64,000 bases of DNA from Aquimarina sp042434915 (GTDB taxonomy: Bacteria; Bacteroidota; Bacteroidia; Flavobacteriales; Flavobacteriaceae): NCBI RefSeq assembly GCF_042434915.1, contig NZ_CP170198.1, positions 3,604,369 through 3,668,368 on the forward strand, read 5' to 3'. Both the position numbers and the translations under genes were made by a program. Below the pieces are notes generated by a model. That model had not been told where the DNA came from and ran no database searches. It saw only the letters and a list, made by a program, of their open reading frames with translations. Numbering within the stretch: position 1 is the stretch's first letter; each line of letters begins with the position of its first letter. Shown one piece after another: positions 51,001 to 59,800 of this stretch.

Positions 51001-51890
51001 AAATAATCGAAGGGAATTTGTATTTAGATAATTTGGGTATGAAACCTAATGAGAAGAAAATAAATGAAATCGACACTATATTTCATATAGCAGGCTCTCC
51101 AGAATTTATTAGCAAAAAAACTAGCGAAGAACATATAAACTATCTCGGAACGAAGAATATTGTAGATTGGAGTAATAAAAAAGGAATTAAGAATTTTAAT
51201 TTTATTTCGACAATTGGCGTTGTAGGGAAAGTAATGCCGTATGAAGTTGAAAACTTTTATGAAACAGATATGGATTTAGGACAGGATCCAGGAAATTATA
51301 TTCATGCCTCATCAAAACTTAAAGCAGAAGAATATATTAAGAACTATTATCAATTTAAAAGCAAAGTTTTTAGAATTTCAAATGTAGGAGGTAGGTTTGA
51401 AGATGGTTTTTTTCCTACTGATCTTAGCAAAAATTTGATGTGGTTAAAATTGAAGTCATTATCAGAACTAAACTATTATTATGAAGAACTCTTGAAAGAA
51501 AACTCTAGTATTAGTCTTTTTCCTGTAGATATTCTTGTCAAGTTAATAGTAGAGATTTCCTTTGTGAATATCAAAAGCATAAGCACTTTCCATATTAAAA
51601 CAGAAAGATCTTTTTTAAATCTTGAAATATTTAAAGCATTTAAAAAAGCATGTATTCAATTAGAACTTCTTTCTTATGAAGAATTTATGAGTTTCATGGA
51701 TAATAATCATTATAAAATGAACTTTTATAATGTTGCCAGTGAAGCTAATAAATACAAGTTAAGAGATGATGCAACTAATAAAGTTATTTCGAAATTAAAT
51801 TTGAGTAAATTTAGAGAATTTAATAAGCAATTATATTTAGAAAGATTACTATCAAAAAACTTAAAACCAAATAATCAAATAATATCATAA
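48009..51890 (+). CDS. Terminal PKS KS-(AT remnant)-ACP-ACP-thioester reductase
   Basis: 1293 residues. The KS (about 1-425) keeps Cys164 (TTCSSS), His298 (EAHGTGT) and His340 (QIGHLD). The next 280 residues occupy the AT position and end with a linker-like PYFSPKRFWPE, but there is no GHSxGE motif, so the AT appears lost. Two tandem ACPs follow, each with ELGGTS (Ser763 and Ser856), 93 residues apart and very similar. From about 940 an extended SDR domain of the thioester-reductase type begins (ILITGATGLVG); it would release the chain reductively with NAD(P)H. Where YxxSK is expected the sequence reads HASSK, so the catalytic Tyr seems replaced by His; a Tyr lies two residues before that His. 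An AT from another protein (18150 or 24867 gene) could load the ACPs in trans. The stop codon overlaps the next start by one base. Confidence 0.88.
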   Translation: MNDSIAIIGVSFDLPNIKNWEDLKASLYDKNTYIDEMPKERLKEIELVFGNIEMAKSGYLAEIDKFDNAYFGFTERESLRLFPEHRLFLTNAVKACYHAGYAEASLKGSKTGIFYTSSKSAYQNYTNYSDLSFNSFDIIEGIEGTRLAKYLDVRGPVVSVNTTCSSSLVAINVAKQSLNAHECDMAIVGGVKTLALTKENVLNNVVQSKKEACRPFDQNADGTMNGEGAIFFVLKRYEQAIKDKDAILAEIKGAAVNHGGNRISSLTAPSSEAQKEVIVQAWENSKVDVEKMRYIEAHGTGTILGDPIEVEAIKQALSQLNSSRKNIPFAVSSFKGQIGHLDYLSGLAGVLRLVAALNFKVIPIQSNFNKLNEYFDLEETGLYVPTIAEDWTSKDKERIGGVSSFGLTGTNVHLVLSKNDANNTIKTPDKQELKYLQISHDNSHKLKSYKEYLIEKIDNIDCDEDIYKLCSKLNRVFQINKENQGIIYSSKESLITSLKAKKTNSVDEKLFLLLDLNILHYSKEFIESIFIENLFIKEQWDQNVSLELNKIQNQYALNILFQFTIYKYVFNKLGVKVKLITSQEDSAINKLIKSEISVREIIEKTSEEKELNNPFDENQFKKYLGQTSLIRNVVIIDFSNKNQSRFNNLKLDYIYGDLSNNDRFLLYTNMLESGVDSLKSGFTSEYNNIELPYFSPKRFWPEVKKSFLNTKDIVKSTSKKEGTNAKIFNKKEIKVILNKVWSSILDMNDFNEEEDFFELGGTSISALDMIDEIEKSIKGIKILYEEIYSYATVNKLTDLIYVQLENISSSIKEQKNENHRIDESQINSIVKNSWVSILDFDNFSDDEDFFELGGTSLSALDMIDEIEKNIEGIKILYEEIYSYSTVSKLVKKIVFQLQNDKIITNLNNDKLDPILRKQKYENLLDNISKEEFSKYTPQNILITGATGLVGAAMVSYLHTNTKAKLYCIVQKKDFNSPEKRFWSIFQKHYDIVDTSRIQIIEGNLYLDNLGMKPNEKKINEIDTIFHIAGSPEFISKKTSEEHINYLGTKNIVDWSNKKGIKNFNFISTIGVVGKVMPYEVENFYETDMDLGQDPGNYIHASSKLKAEEYIKNYYQFKSKVFRISNVGGRFEDGFFPTDLSKNLMWLKLKSLSELNYYYEELLKENSSISLFPVDILVKLIVEISFVNIKSISTFHIKTERSFLNLEIFKAFKKACIQLELLSYEEFMSFMDNNHYKMNFYNVASEANKYKLRDDATNKVISKLNLSKFREFNKQLYLERLLSKNLKPNNQIIS
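50215..50680 (+). repeat. Tandem duplication of an ACP unit
   Basis: Two carrier-protein units with a period of 279 bases (93 codons) lie in the terminal PKS. Their serines are encoded at 50295-50297 and 50574-50576, and about 45 residues around the attachment site are almost the same in both. Both keep the complete GGTS motif, so both could carry phosphopantetheine. Unit edges are approximate. Confidence 0.8.
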
Positions 51891-54277
51891 TGAAGAAATT
51901 AGGATACTTTTTATTAACCATCATACCATTAATTTCATTCTCACAAGAAATAAACTATTCTATAAGAGGAAAAGCGAAAACTCCCGACGGATATTTACCA
52001 TCAGGAAACGTTATGGCTCTCAACCCTAAAGATTCTACTTTAATAAAAGGAGCTTTTTTTTATGAAGGAGATTTTGAATTAAATGACTTAACAAACCAAG
52101 AGATACTGTTTAAACTATCATCATTAGAGTTTAATGATACTTTTATAAGTATAAAATATTTAGGTGATTCGATGATGGATTTAGGAGAGATAAGAGTACA
52201 AAACTTGGGGGATGCTTTGGATGAAGTTGTATTAAAGGCTAGAAAACCTGTTTACAAGCAAAAATCAGATGGTACAATAGAGGTTTTGATTGAAAATACA
52301 ACATTAGCCACCAGTAATTCTACGAATGAAATTTTATCTAAATCACCAGATATAATTATGGATGATGGCGTCATTTCAGTATTTGGAAAAGGAAGAGCGA
52401 TTCTATATTTAAATGGAAAACGAATTACCGATGATCAATTAGCACTGATTTCACCATCCAACATCAAGAAAATAGAAATAATAAGAAATCCCTCTTCAAG
52501 ATATGACGCAGAAGGTGCCGCCGTAGTAAATATTAGTACTATTAAAAACATAGGTGATGGCTATCAAGTAGGTATTAAACAAAATGTAAGCTATTCTGAA
52601 TTTGGAGGAACAATTTCATACTCAAGTTTGAATCTGGATCTTAATAAAGGTCGTTTTTCATCTAATAGTTATTATGCACTTCAACTGGGTAAGGAAAGAG
52701 AACTATTGCATACTACTAGAGATCGAGATGATGAGAATGTTTTTTTACAGACTGATTTAACGACCGATTGGCGTCGTGAATTTGAAAATTACTCATACTA
52801 TGGTTCGGGCCTTCAGTATACTAATGATGATAATAGTTATGTGTCGTTGGAGTATTCAGGATTTTCGGAAGGATTAGGGGGGAGTCAATTAAGTAATAAT
52901 GAAATCACCAATAGTAGTAACACAAGTTTTTTTGAAAGTGATATTGATAGAGATGAAAAAGTAGTAAATAATTCGATATCATTAAACTATAACAAGCCTA
53001 TTGATACTTTAGGGACTGAACTTTTTTTTGGAGGTCAATATTCTAATTTTAATGCAGACACAGATAATTTCATTCTTGAAGAAAATACAATAGGAACCAC
53101 AGATTCATCAAGGTTTCTTAAAAACTTATTAAATCTTGATATTGATATTTTTTCAGGTCAATTAGATTACAAAAAGGTTTTTAAAAATGAGAGTTCTTTA
53201 GAAGTAGGGACAAGATATAGTTATGTTAATAATGAATCAGATTTAGATTTTTTAGTTTCAAATGATAATTCTAATTTTGTTATTGACAATGATCTATCAA
53301 ATTCATTTGGTTATAAAGAATCAATTGGAGCCGCATACTTTAGTTATCAAGGAACCTTAAATAAAAAAATAAATTATGTTATTGGTGTAAGGGGAGAATT
53401 TACTAATTACGATTTAGACATATCCTCACTAGATGAGGATGAACTAATAGAAGATGATTATTTCAATTTTTTTCCAAATTTTTCTGTAAACACCAAAATT
53501 TCTGAGAATAACACCCTTAATTTCGCATATTCATCAAGAATAAGAAGGCCTGCTTATCGATCGTTAAATCCTGTTTTGATATATCAAGATCCTTTTACGT
53601 CAATACAAGGAAATCCAGAATTAATTCCTGAAATCACGCACGCTTTTGAATTAGGAAGCACGACAAAGAAAACGACGTATAAAATTGGATATAATTATAC
53701 TTTAGATCCAATGGATGCGGCAGCTCTTAGAGGAGAAGGTCCTAATAGTTATGTTTTAAAAGGAATAAATTTAGAGAAGCGACACGTTTTTTTTACATCT
53801 GTTTCAAGAATGTTTAGTAGAAAATGGTTTACTTCTAACAATACTTTGAGTTTATTACATACCAACATAATAGATAATCAATTTGATTTTGAATCAATTG
53901 ATCCTAACCTTAATTTGTATCTTTATTCTAATAATAGATTTAATATATCTGATACTTTTAATGCTGAAATTTTGTTTTGGTACTTAGGAGATAAAAAATA
54001 TGGAATTTATAAAGATAATAGTAGGTATAATTTAACGATTTCAGTGGATAAGTCATTTTTCAATAACTCTCTAAAATGTACATTAACAGCTAATGATATA
54101 TTTCATAGCATTATAGCTTCTGGTCGCTATAATGTAGGTCAAACAGAGATTTATTACAACAGACGATGGAGCACAAATTATTTTAGATTATCCGTTAATT
54201 ATAACTTTGGAAAATTAAAAAAGGCTGCATATAAAAATAAATCAACAGGGGACTTAGAAACAAGAAGAGCTCAATAA
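51890..54277 (+). CDS. Outer-membrane beta-barrel protein, TonB-receptor-like
   Basis: 795 residues. A signal peptide (MKKLGYFLLTIIPLISFSQ) is followed by a small beta-sandwich of the carboxypeptidase-regulatory kind and a plug-like segment at about 105-215 (LYLNGKRITDDQL, IEIIRNPSSRYDAEG). The remainder is rich in alternating aromatic and polar residues, typical of the Bacteroidota outer membrane beta-barrel family (OMP_b-brl_3). The protein should sit in the outer membrane. It shares one base with the stop of the terminal PKS (TAATG), so it is probably co-translated with the biosynthetic genes. It could take up the product or a metal complex, help it leave the cell, or protect the producer; the sequence does not decide. 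No TonB box was identified with certainty. Confidence 0.85.
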   Translation: MKKLGYFLLTIIPLISFSQEINYSIRGKAKTPDGYLPSGNVMALNPKDSTLIKGAFFYEGDFELNDLTNQEILFKLSSLEFNDTFISIKYLGDSMMDLGEIRVQNLGDALDEVVLKARKPVYKQKSDGTIEVLIENTTLATSNSTNEILSKSPDIIMDDGVISVFGKGRAILYLNGKRITDDQLALISPSNIKKIEIIRNPSSRYDAEGAAVVNISTIKNIGDGYQVGIKQNVSYSEFGGTISYSSLNLDLNKGRFSSNSYYALQLGKERELLHTTRDRDDENVFLQTDLTTDWRREFENYSYYGSGLQYTNDDNSYVSLEYSGFSEGLGGSQLSNNEITNSSNTSFFESDIDRDEKVVNNSISLNYNKPIDTLGTELFFGGQYSNFNADTDNFILEENTIGTTDSSRFLKNLLNLDIDIFSGQLDYKKVFKNESSLEVGTRYSYVNNESDLDFLVSNDNSNFVIDNDLSNSFGYKESIGAAYFSYQGTLNKKINYVIGVRGEFTNYDLDISSLDEDELIEDDYFNFFPNFSVNTKISENNTLNFAYSSRIRRPAYRSLNPVLIYQDPFTSIQGNPELIPEITHAFELGSTTKKTTYKIGYNYTLDPMDAAALRGEGPNSYVLKGINLEKRHVFFTSVSRMFSRKWFTSNNTLSLLHTNIIDNQFDFESIDPNLNLYLYSNNRFNISDTFNAEILFWYLGDKKYGIYKDNSRYNLTISVDKSFFNNSLKCTLTANDIFHSIIASGRYNVGQTEIYYNRRWSTNYFRLSVNYNFGKLKKAAYKNKSTGDLETRRAQ

Positions 54278-54313
54278 TCTTTTATTTTAGTAATCACTAT
54301 TAAATTTTAAAAT

Positions 54314-55030
54314 ATGCAATTATTCTTACTTCACTTTGCTGGAGGAAGTTGTTATTCTTTTGAATTTCTAAAAAAGAATATTAATTCTGATATAGATTTT
54401 ATTGCTTTAGAAATACCTGGTAGAGGCAAAAGATTTGAAGAAGCTCTACTTAAAAATAAAGAGCAGGTAATACAAGATTATTTCAACCAAATAAAAAAGC
54501 TAAGGAATAAACAACCATATATAATTTATGGGCACAGTATGGGGGCAACTTTAGGGTTAAGTATAACCAAAAAGATGGAAGAAATAAATGATTTCCCCTG
54601 TCATTTAATAGTCTCAGGAAATCCAGGCCCAGGGGTTAAAGAATCATATGAAAAGCAACAAAAAGGGAAACGCTACTTAATGAAGGATGAGGATTTCAAA
54701 GAAGAATTAAGAGAATTAGGAGGGGTTCCAGAAGAGATTCTTGAAAATGATGAATTATATCATTTTTTCAGCCCCATCATGCGTGCTGATTTTGAAGTTT
54801 TGGAAAAAGATAATTATTCTGAAGAAGGATTAATTATTAAAACGCCAATTTATGCTTTAATGGGAACTAAAGAAGAGCAATGTCATGAAATTGATAACTG
54901 GAAACGATTTACTTCTGGAGAATTTCAGTTTCAAATTTTAGATGGCGATCATTTCTTTATAAATGACCATCCCGAACAAATAGCGGGAATTATTAAAAAA
55001 AACTTTATTAATAATCAGGTTGTAAGTTAA
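54314..55030 (+). CDS. Type II thioesterase (editing)
   Basis: 238 residues, the normal size for stand-alone thioesterases of NRPS/PKS clusters. Alpha/beta-hydrolase fold with the early HFAGGSCYSF oxyanion region, nucleophile Ser75 in GHSMGA and His213 in GDHFF. The acidic position of the triad reads Glu (GTKEEQ) where Asp is common, which needs an alignment to confirm. Such enzymes remove wrong or stalled acyl groups from carrier domains and are not normally used for product release. Since no assembly-line protein here has a built-in thioesterase, a release role cannot be fully ruled out. It lies 36 bp after the outer-membrane protein gene. Confidence 0.92.
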   Translation: MQLFLLHFAGGSCYSFEFLKKNINSDIDFIALEIPGRGKRFEEALLKNKEQVIQDYFNQIKKLRNKQPYIIYGHSMGATLGLSITKKMEEINDFPCHLIVSGNPGPGVKESYEKQQKGKRYLMKDEDFKEELRELGGVPEEILENDELYHFFSPIMRADFEVLEKDNYSEEGLIIKTPIYALMGTKEEQCHEIDNWKRFTSGEFQFQILDGDHFFINDHPEQIAGIIKKNFINNQVVS

Positions 55031-55084
55031 TTTACAACTAGAGGTTTATTTAGGTTTATTACTTCGCAATACTATTACTCTAAC

Positions 55085-55110
55085 CGTACATAGTTATTTT
55101 TACGTACATA
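55085..55110 (+). repeat. Short direct repeat upstream of the exporter gene
   Basis: CGTACATA occurs at 55085-55092 and again at 55103-55110, an 18-base period, within the 94-bp gap before the transporter start. It could be a site for a dimeric regulator or chance in AT-rich DNA. Confidence 0.25.
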
Positions 55111-55124
55111 AATATTTGAGACAA

Positions 55125-56762
55125 ATGTTAAAATTAAAACCAAAAGATATTATTCTTTTATTGCTATATGCTATACCTAATACTCTTTTGAGTTTTGGAA
55201 TTATTTATATAATAAATAATGTTTTATCGGGGAATGAAGAATTTTTAAAAGACTATATGATTATAGTTTTTCTATCTGCTGTAGGATATACATATTTACT
55301 AAATGTAATTTTTCAGAAAGGATTAAATAAATATGCGTTTAAGATATTATATGAGAATGAAAAAAATCTGTTTAATCAAATTTTAAGAGCTCCTTTGGTA
55401 ACTCTCGAAAAATTTGGGACGCAACGTTTTTATACAGCAATGGAGGATTTACGTATATTTTCTAATTTACCTTATACAGTTACCCATACAGTTAGCTCTT
55501 TGTTGATGTTAGTCCTTGGAGTAGTGTATATGTTTACACTTTCACCTATATCTGCAGGAATCGTTCTTGTTCTTATCATATTAGTAGCTGTTTGTTACTT
55601 TATTGTTATGAACACTATGTCTAGTCAAGTAAGTAGGTTACGAAAATTTAACGAACATTATTATAGTTATGTTGATGATTTGATTTTAGGATTCAAAGAA
55701 TTAAAATTAAGCGTATCCCGAAGAAAAAATATAATGGAAAAATACTTAAATCCTAATCGGGATGATTCTGAAGATTTAGATTTCAAAATCAATTATGTTT
55801 TTCTTTCCATTAATATGATTAGTCAATATGGTTTATATGTTGTGATTGCTGCGATTTTATTTGGATTACCCTCTTTAGGTTTATTAGAAAGAGATGATGT
55901 TATCGCCTATGTGGTTGTAATTCTTTTTATTTCGGGCCCGATAAATAACCTAATAAATTTGCAGCAAATGTATACTCGTTTTATGGTCGCAAATAAAAGA
56001 ATTAAAAACTTCATGAAAGATTTTCAAATTGATGATGAAGTTAGGAATCCAATCCAAAATGAAGATCATAAGTTTCAGTCACTAGAGTTTAAAAATATAT
56101 CCTTTAATTATGAAAGTGAAAATGATGAAAAAACGTTTGCATTAGGTCCTATAGATCTTACAATCAGCCAAGGGGAAGTTTTGTTTGTAGTAGGAGGTAA
56201 TGGATCAGGCAAAAGTACATTCATTAATGTTTTAACTGGTTTGTATATGCCTACTGAAGGAGAAATTGTTTTAAATGATAATAAAGATCTGAATATAAAG
56301 GATGATTTACAAGATTCAATGACCGCAATTTTCACCAACAATCACATATTTTCGCATAATTATGATGATTATGTTCTTGAGAATAATAAAGAATATGGTG
56401 AGCTACTGAAAACCATGCAGTTAGATAATGTCGTTGAAGATGATACAGAAGAATCAGCAAGAAGAAAATTTTCAAAAGGACAAAGTAAGCGAATGTCAAT
56501 GATTTTTGCTCTTCTCGAAAAGAAGCCAATTTTAATATTAGATGAATGGGCAGCAGATCAGGATCCACATTTTAGAAAATATTTCTACGAAGAATTAATC
56601 CCCAAATTAAGATCTGAAGGAAAAACCATTATAGCTGTAACTCATGATGACGCCTATTTTCACCTTGCTGATAGAATTATAAAATTCGATTATGGAAAAA
56701 TTGTAAAAGATGTCAACGTAGTCAATAATAAAGAAGAACTAGCCGAAAACCTTTGGGCCTAG
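55125..56762 (+). CDS. Cyclic-peptide-type ABC exporter (SyrD/PvdE-like)
   Basis: 545 residues from ATG 55125 (MLKLKPKDII); a TTG at 55116 could add three residues, but the ATG is the natural start. The N-terminal half has about six membrane helices (for example IILLLLYAIPNTLLSFGIIY and YVVVILFISGPINNL). The C-terminal half is an ATPase with Walker A GGNGSGKST (about 357-365), a signature-like FSKGQSKR, and Walker B PILILDEWAADQDP (about 470). This half-transporter layout and the DEWAADQDP motif are typical of the SyrD/PvdE family, which moves nonribosomal peptides across the inner membrane. It probably exports the finished peptide or a periplasmic precursor, acting as a dimer. Confidence 0.93.
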   Translation: MLKLKPKDIILLLLYAIPNTLLSFGIIYIINNVLSGNEEFLKDYMIIVFLSAVGYTYLLNVIFQKGLNKYAFKILYENEKNLFNQILRAPLVTLEKFGTQRFYTAMEDLRIFSNLPYTVTHTVSSLLMLVLGVVYMFTLSPISAGIVLVLIILVAVCYFIVMNTMSSQVSRLRKFNEHYYSYVDDLILGFKELKLSVSRRKNIMEKYLNPNRDDSEDLDFKINYVFLSINMISQYGLYVVIAAILFGLPSLGLLERDDVIAYVVVILFISGPINNLINLQQMYTRFMVANKRIKNFMKDFQIDDEVRNPIQNEDHKFQSLEFKNISFNYESENDEKTFALGPIDLTISQGEVLFVVGGNGSGKSTFINVLTGLYMPTEGEIVLNDNKDLNIKDDLQDSMTAIFTNNHIFSHNYDDYVLENNKEYGELLKTMQLDNVVEDDTEESARRKFSKGQSKRMSMIFALLEKKPILILDEWAADQDPHFRKYFYEELIPKLRSEGKTIIAVTHDDAYFHLADRIIKFDYGKIVKDVNVVNNKEELAENLWA

Positions 56763-56823
56763 ATTAAGCAAACTCTACTCAAATAAGAGTAAAAACTTTA
56801 ATAATCACATAGAACTTTTTGAT

Positions 56824-59800
56824 ATGAAATTGACACTTCCACAACAAGATGTCTATTTTGAGCAATTGTTATATCCAAACGAACCTATTTATAATATAGG
56901 TGCCAAAATAGCTATTAAGGGTGATATAGATTTTGAAACCCTTAACGAAGCTTACATAAAGCTTATCGATCAACATGATGCATACAGAAGTATTGTTGTT
57001 CGCACCGAAGGAAATGCTGAAATGAAAACTTTACTCGAACATAAGTCCACTCTTGGTTTTGTAGACTTTTCAAATAAAAAAGATGCGAATACCAAAGCTG
57101 AGGTGTTCATGCAAAGAACCTTTGAAGAGCTTTTTGATTTTGATTCTAAAGAATTATTACACAAGTTCATTCTAGTTAAGGTAGATGAAACATATCATTA
57201 TTTATTCTCAGTATATCATCATATCATTACGGATGGTTGGGGAACATCCTTAATGTTTCAGAGGCTAGTTACAAATTATAATGAACTTATTGAATCAGGT
57301 AGTATAGAAACAGAGTATCCTTATGACTATAAAGATTTTGTTAGCAATGATAGAGAATATATCAATTCAGAAGCTTTTTTAAAAGATAAACTTTTTTGGA
57401 AAGAGAAGTTTCAAAATCTTCCTGAGCGGTTATTTGAAAAATTGGATGATACGATTAATCTTAATAAGAGTAGTCGAAAAGAATTAATGATTAAAAGATC
57501 GGTATACAATCAACTTTCAGACATAGCTAAAATATATAAGAGTTCAACTTTTCATGTGATTCTGGGATTGTTATACCTTTATTTTGGAAGGAAGCATCAA
57601 AATAAAGATTTTGCAATAGGCCTTCCTGTTTTGAATAGAAGTAAGTCAGTTTTCAAGAAAACAGTAGGCCTTTTTATGGGGGTTTCTGCTTTGCGGATAT
57701 CTCTTGATTTTGAAGATACATTTGAAGATTTAGTGAGTAAAATAAAACAAGAATTAAGACAAGATTATCGTCATCAACGTTTTCCATTAGGAAAACTGAT
57801 CAAAGAATTGGATATTTTTAAGGAAAAAGACAGATTGTTTAATATCACATTGTCTTATGAAAAGCAAAATTATTCAGATCATTTTAAGAATACGACAACA
57901 AGAGTTATCCCACTTACACATCAATCAGAAAGGGTAGCCCTTGCTGTTTATATTAGAGAATTTGATGAGTTAGAAGATGTCAAAATCGATTTTGATTATA
58001 ATATCAATTATTTTAATGAAGATTCTGCAAGCCAGTTAGTTGAACATTTTGAACATCTTATGGGTGATGTTGTTAGAAATACGAAGAAAAAATTATCAGA
58101 TTATAGCTACTTAATAGATAAAGAAAAACAACTATTAAATGCATTTAATCAAACACAATCAACTTATAAGAAAGATACAACTTTATTAACCTCTCTTGAT
58201 AATCAAGTAAAGAAAAATTCAAATAGTATTGCAATTCAAGATAGGTTTAAGAACTATACCTATAAGCAATTAGATAATCTATCAAATCAAGTAGCGAAAT
58301 ACATATTACAGGAGTTTGGAAACAACGATACATCTCCTATCGCTGTTTTAATGAATCGTTCTGCAGATTTGATTATAATTTTAGTGGGGATTTTTAAGTC
58401 AGGAAGAGCTTATATTCCATTAGACCCTAGTTTTCCTAAAGAACGGCTTAAATACATAATTGCACATAGTGATGTAAAGTGTATCATAGGAGATGCCCAA
58501 AAACAAGATATAATTAATGCTATAGTTAGGTTTGTAAGTATTGATGCAATACTTTATACTAATAACTTTAACACTTATAAAACTTCTTTTGTGAACAGAG
58601 TAAAATCATCTGATACGGCTTATATAATTTATACTTCGGGCTCCACAGGGGATCCTAAAGGAGTAGAAGTAGGGCATCAATCTCTATTAAATTTTTTGTT
58701 GAGCATTCAACAAAAGCCAGGAATAACAAATGATGATATACTGTTTTCTGTAACTACGCAGTCTTTTGATATTTCGATTTTAGAATTTTTTACTCCTTTA
58801 ATTTCTGGTGCAAAATTATATGTTATTGATAGTGATACTTTGATTGATCCTCTAGCTATAATTAAAGAACTAAAACGAATTAAGCCAACCATAATGCAAG
58901 CAACGCCTAGTTTCTACCAGATGCTTTATAATGCAAATTGGGAAGGAGATAGTACGCTAAAAGTATTATGTGGTGGAGATTTATTGAGCGAATCTCTTGC
59001 GGAAAATTTATTAAACACCTGCTCAGAAGTCTGGAACATGTATGGTCCTACAGAAACAACTATTTGGTCAAGTATAAAAAAAATTGATACGCCCAAAGAT
59101 GCTTCTAATATCGGAAAGCCTATACAAAATACTAAAATTTATGTGCTTGATGATTATAGAAATCTATTACCAGTAGGTGCGAGAGGTAATATTTATATAG
59201 GAGGGGATGGATTAGCAAAAGGATATTTTAAAAATGAAGTGCTAACGAAAGAGAAATTTATAAAGAATCCATTTAATGAAAATGAAAAGATCTATGAAAC
59301 AGGAGATATGGGAAGATGGAATACTCGTGGCGAAATTGAATTTTCAGGTCGTAATGATCATCAGGTGAAAATTAGAGGATACCGTATTGAGTTAGGTGAA
59401 ATAGAAACTAAGTTAAACCAATTAAAAACAATAAAATCTTCTGTGGTTGTTGCTAAAAAGAAAATAAATCAAGAAGCTTCTTTAGTAGCCTATGTAGTTC
59501 TAAATCAAAAATCGATTAATGTAAATGAGGTAATCGATCATTTACAAAAGGAATTACCAGAGTATATGATACCATATACTATTATTCCATTAAAAAAAAT
59601 TCCATTAACACCTAATAAAAAAGTAAATAGAAAAATACTAGCTCAAAAGGATATAGAAACTTCTGTGGTTGCATCTAAGCATAAAAAACCTATAACTGTT
59701 TTAGAACTTAAACTTTCTAAATATTATAAAGAAGTTTTAGAAACAAAAAATGAAATAGGTACAACGGATAATTTTTTTAGATTAGGGGGACATTCACTAA

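Noticed and set aside
51890..54277. Firm call as siderophore receptor
   Set aside because: The barrel family is broad and no TonB box or substrate signature can be read, so only a general outer-membrane role is claimed.
56763..56823. Terminator after the exporter gene (ACTCT...AGAGT)
   Set aside because: Only a 5-bp stem with a 9-nt loop and no T-run; the next gene continues in the same direction 61 bp later.
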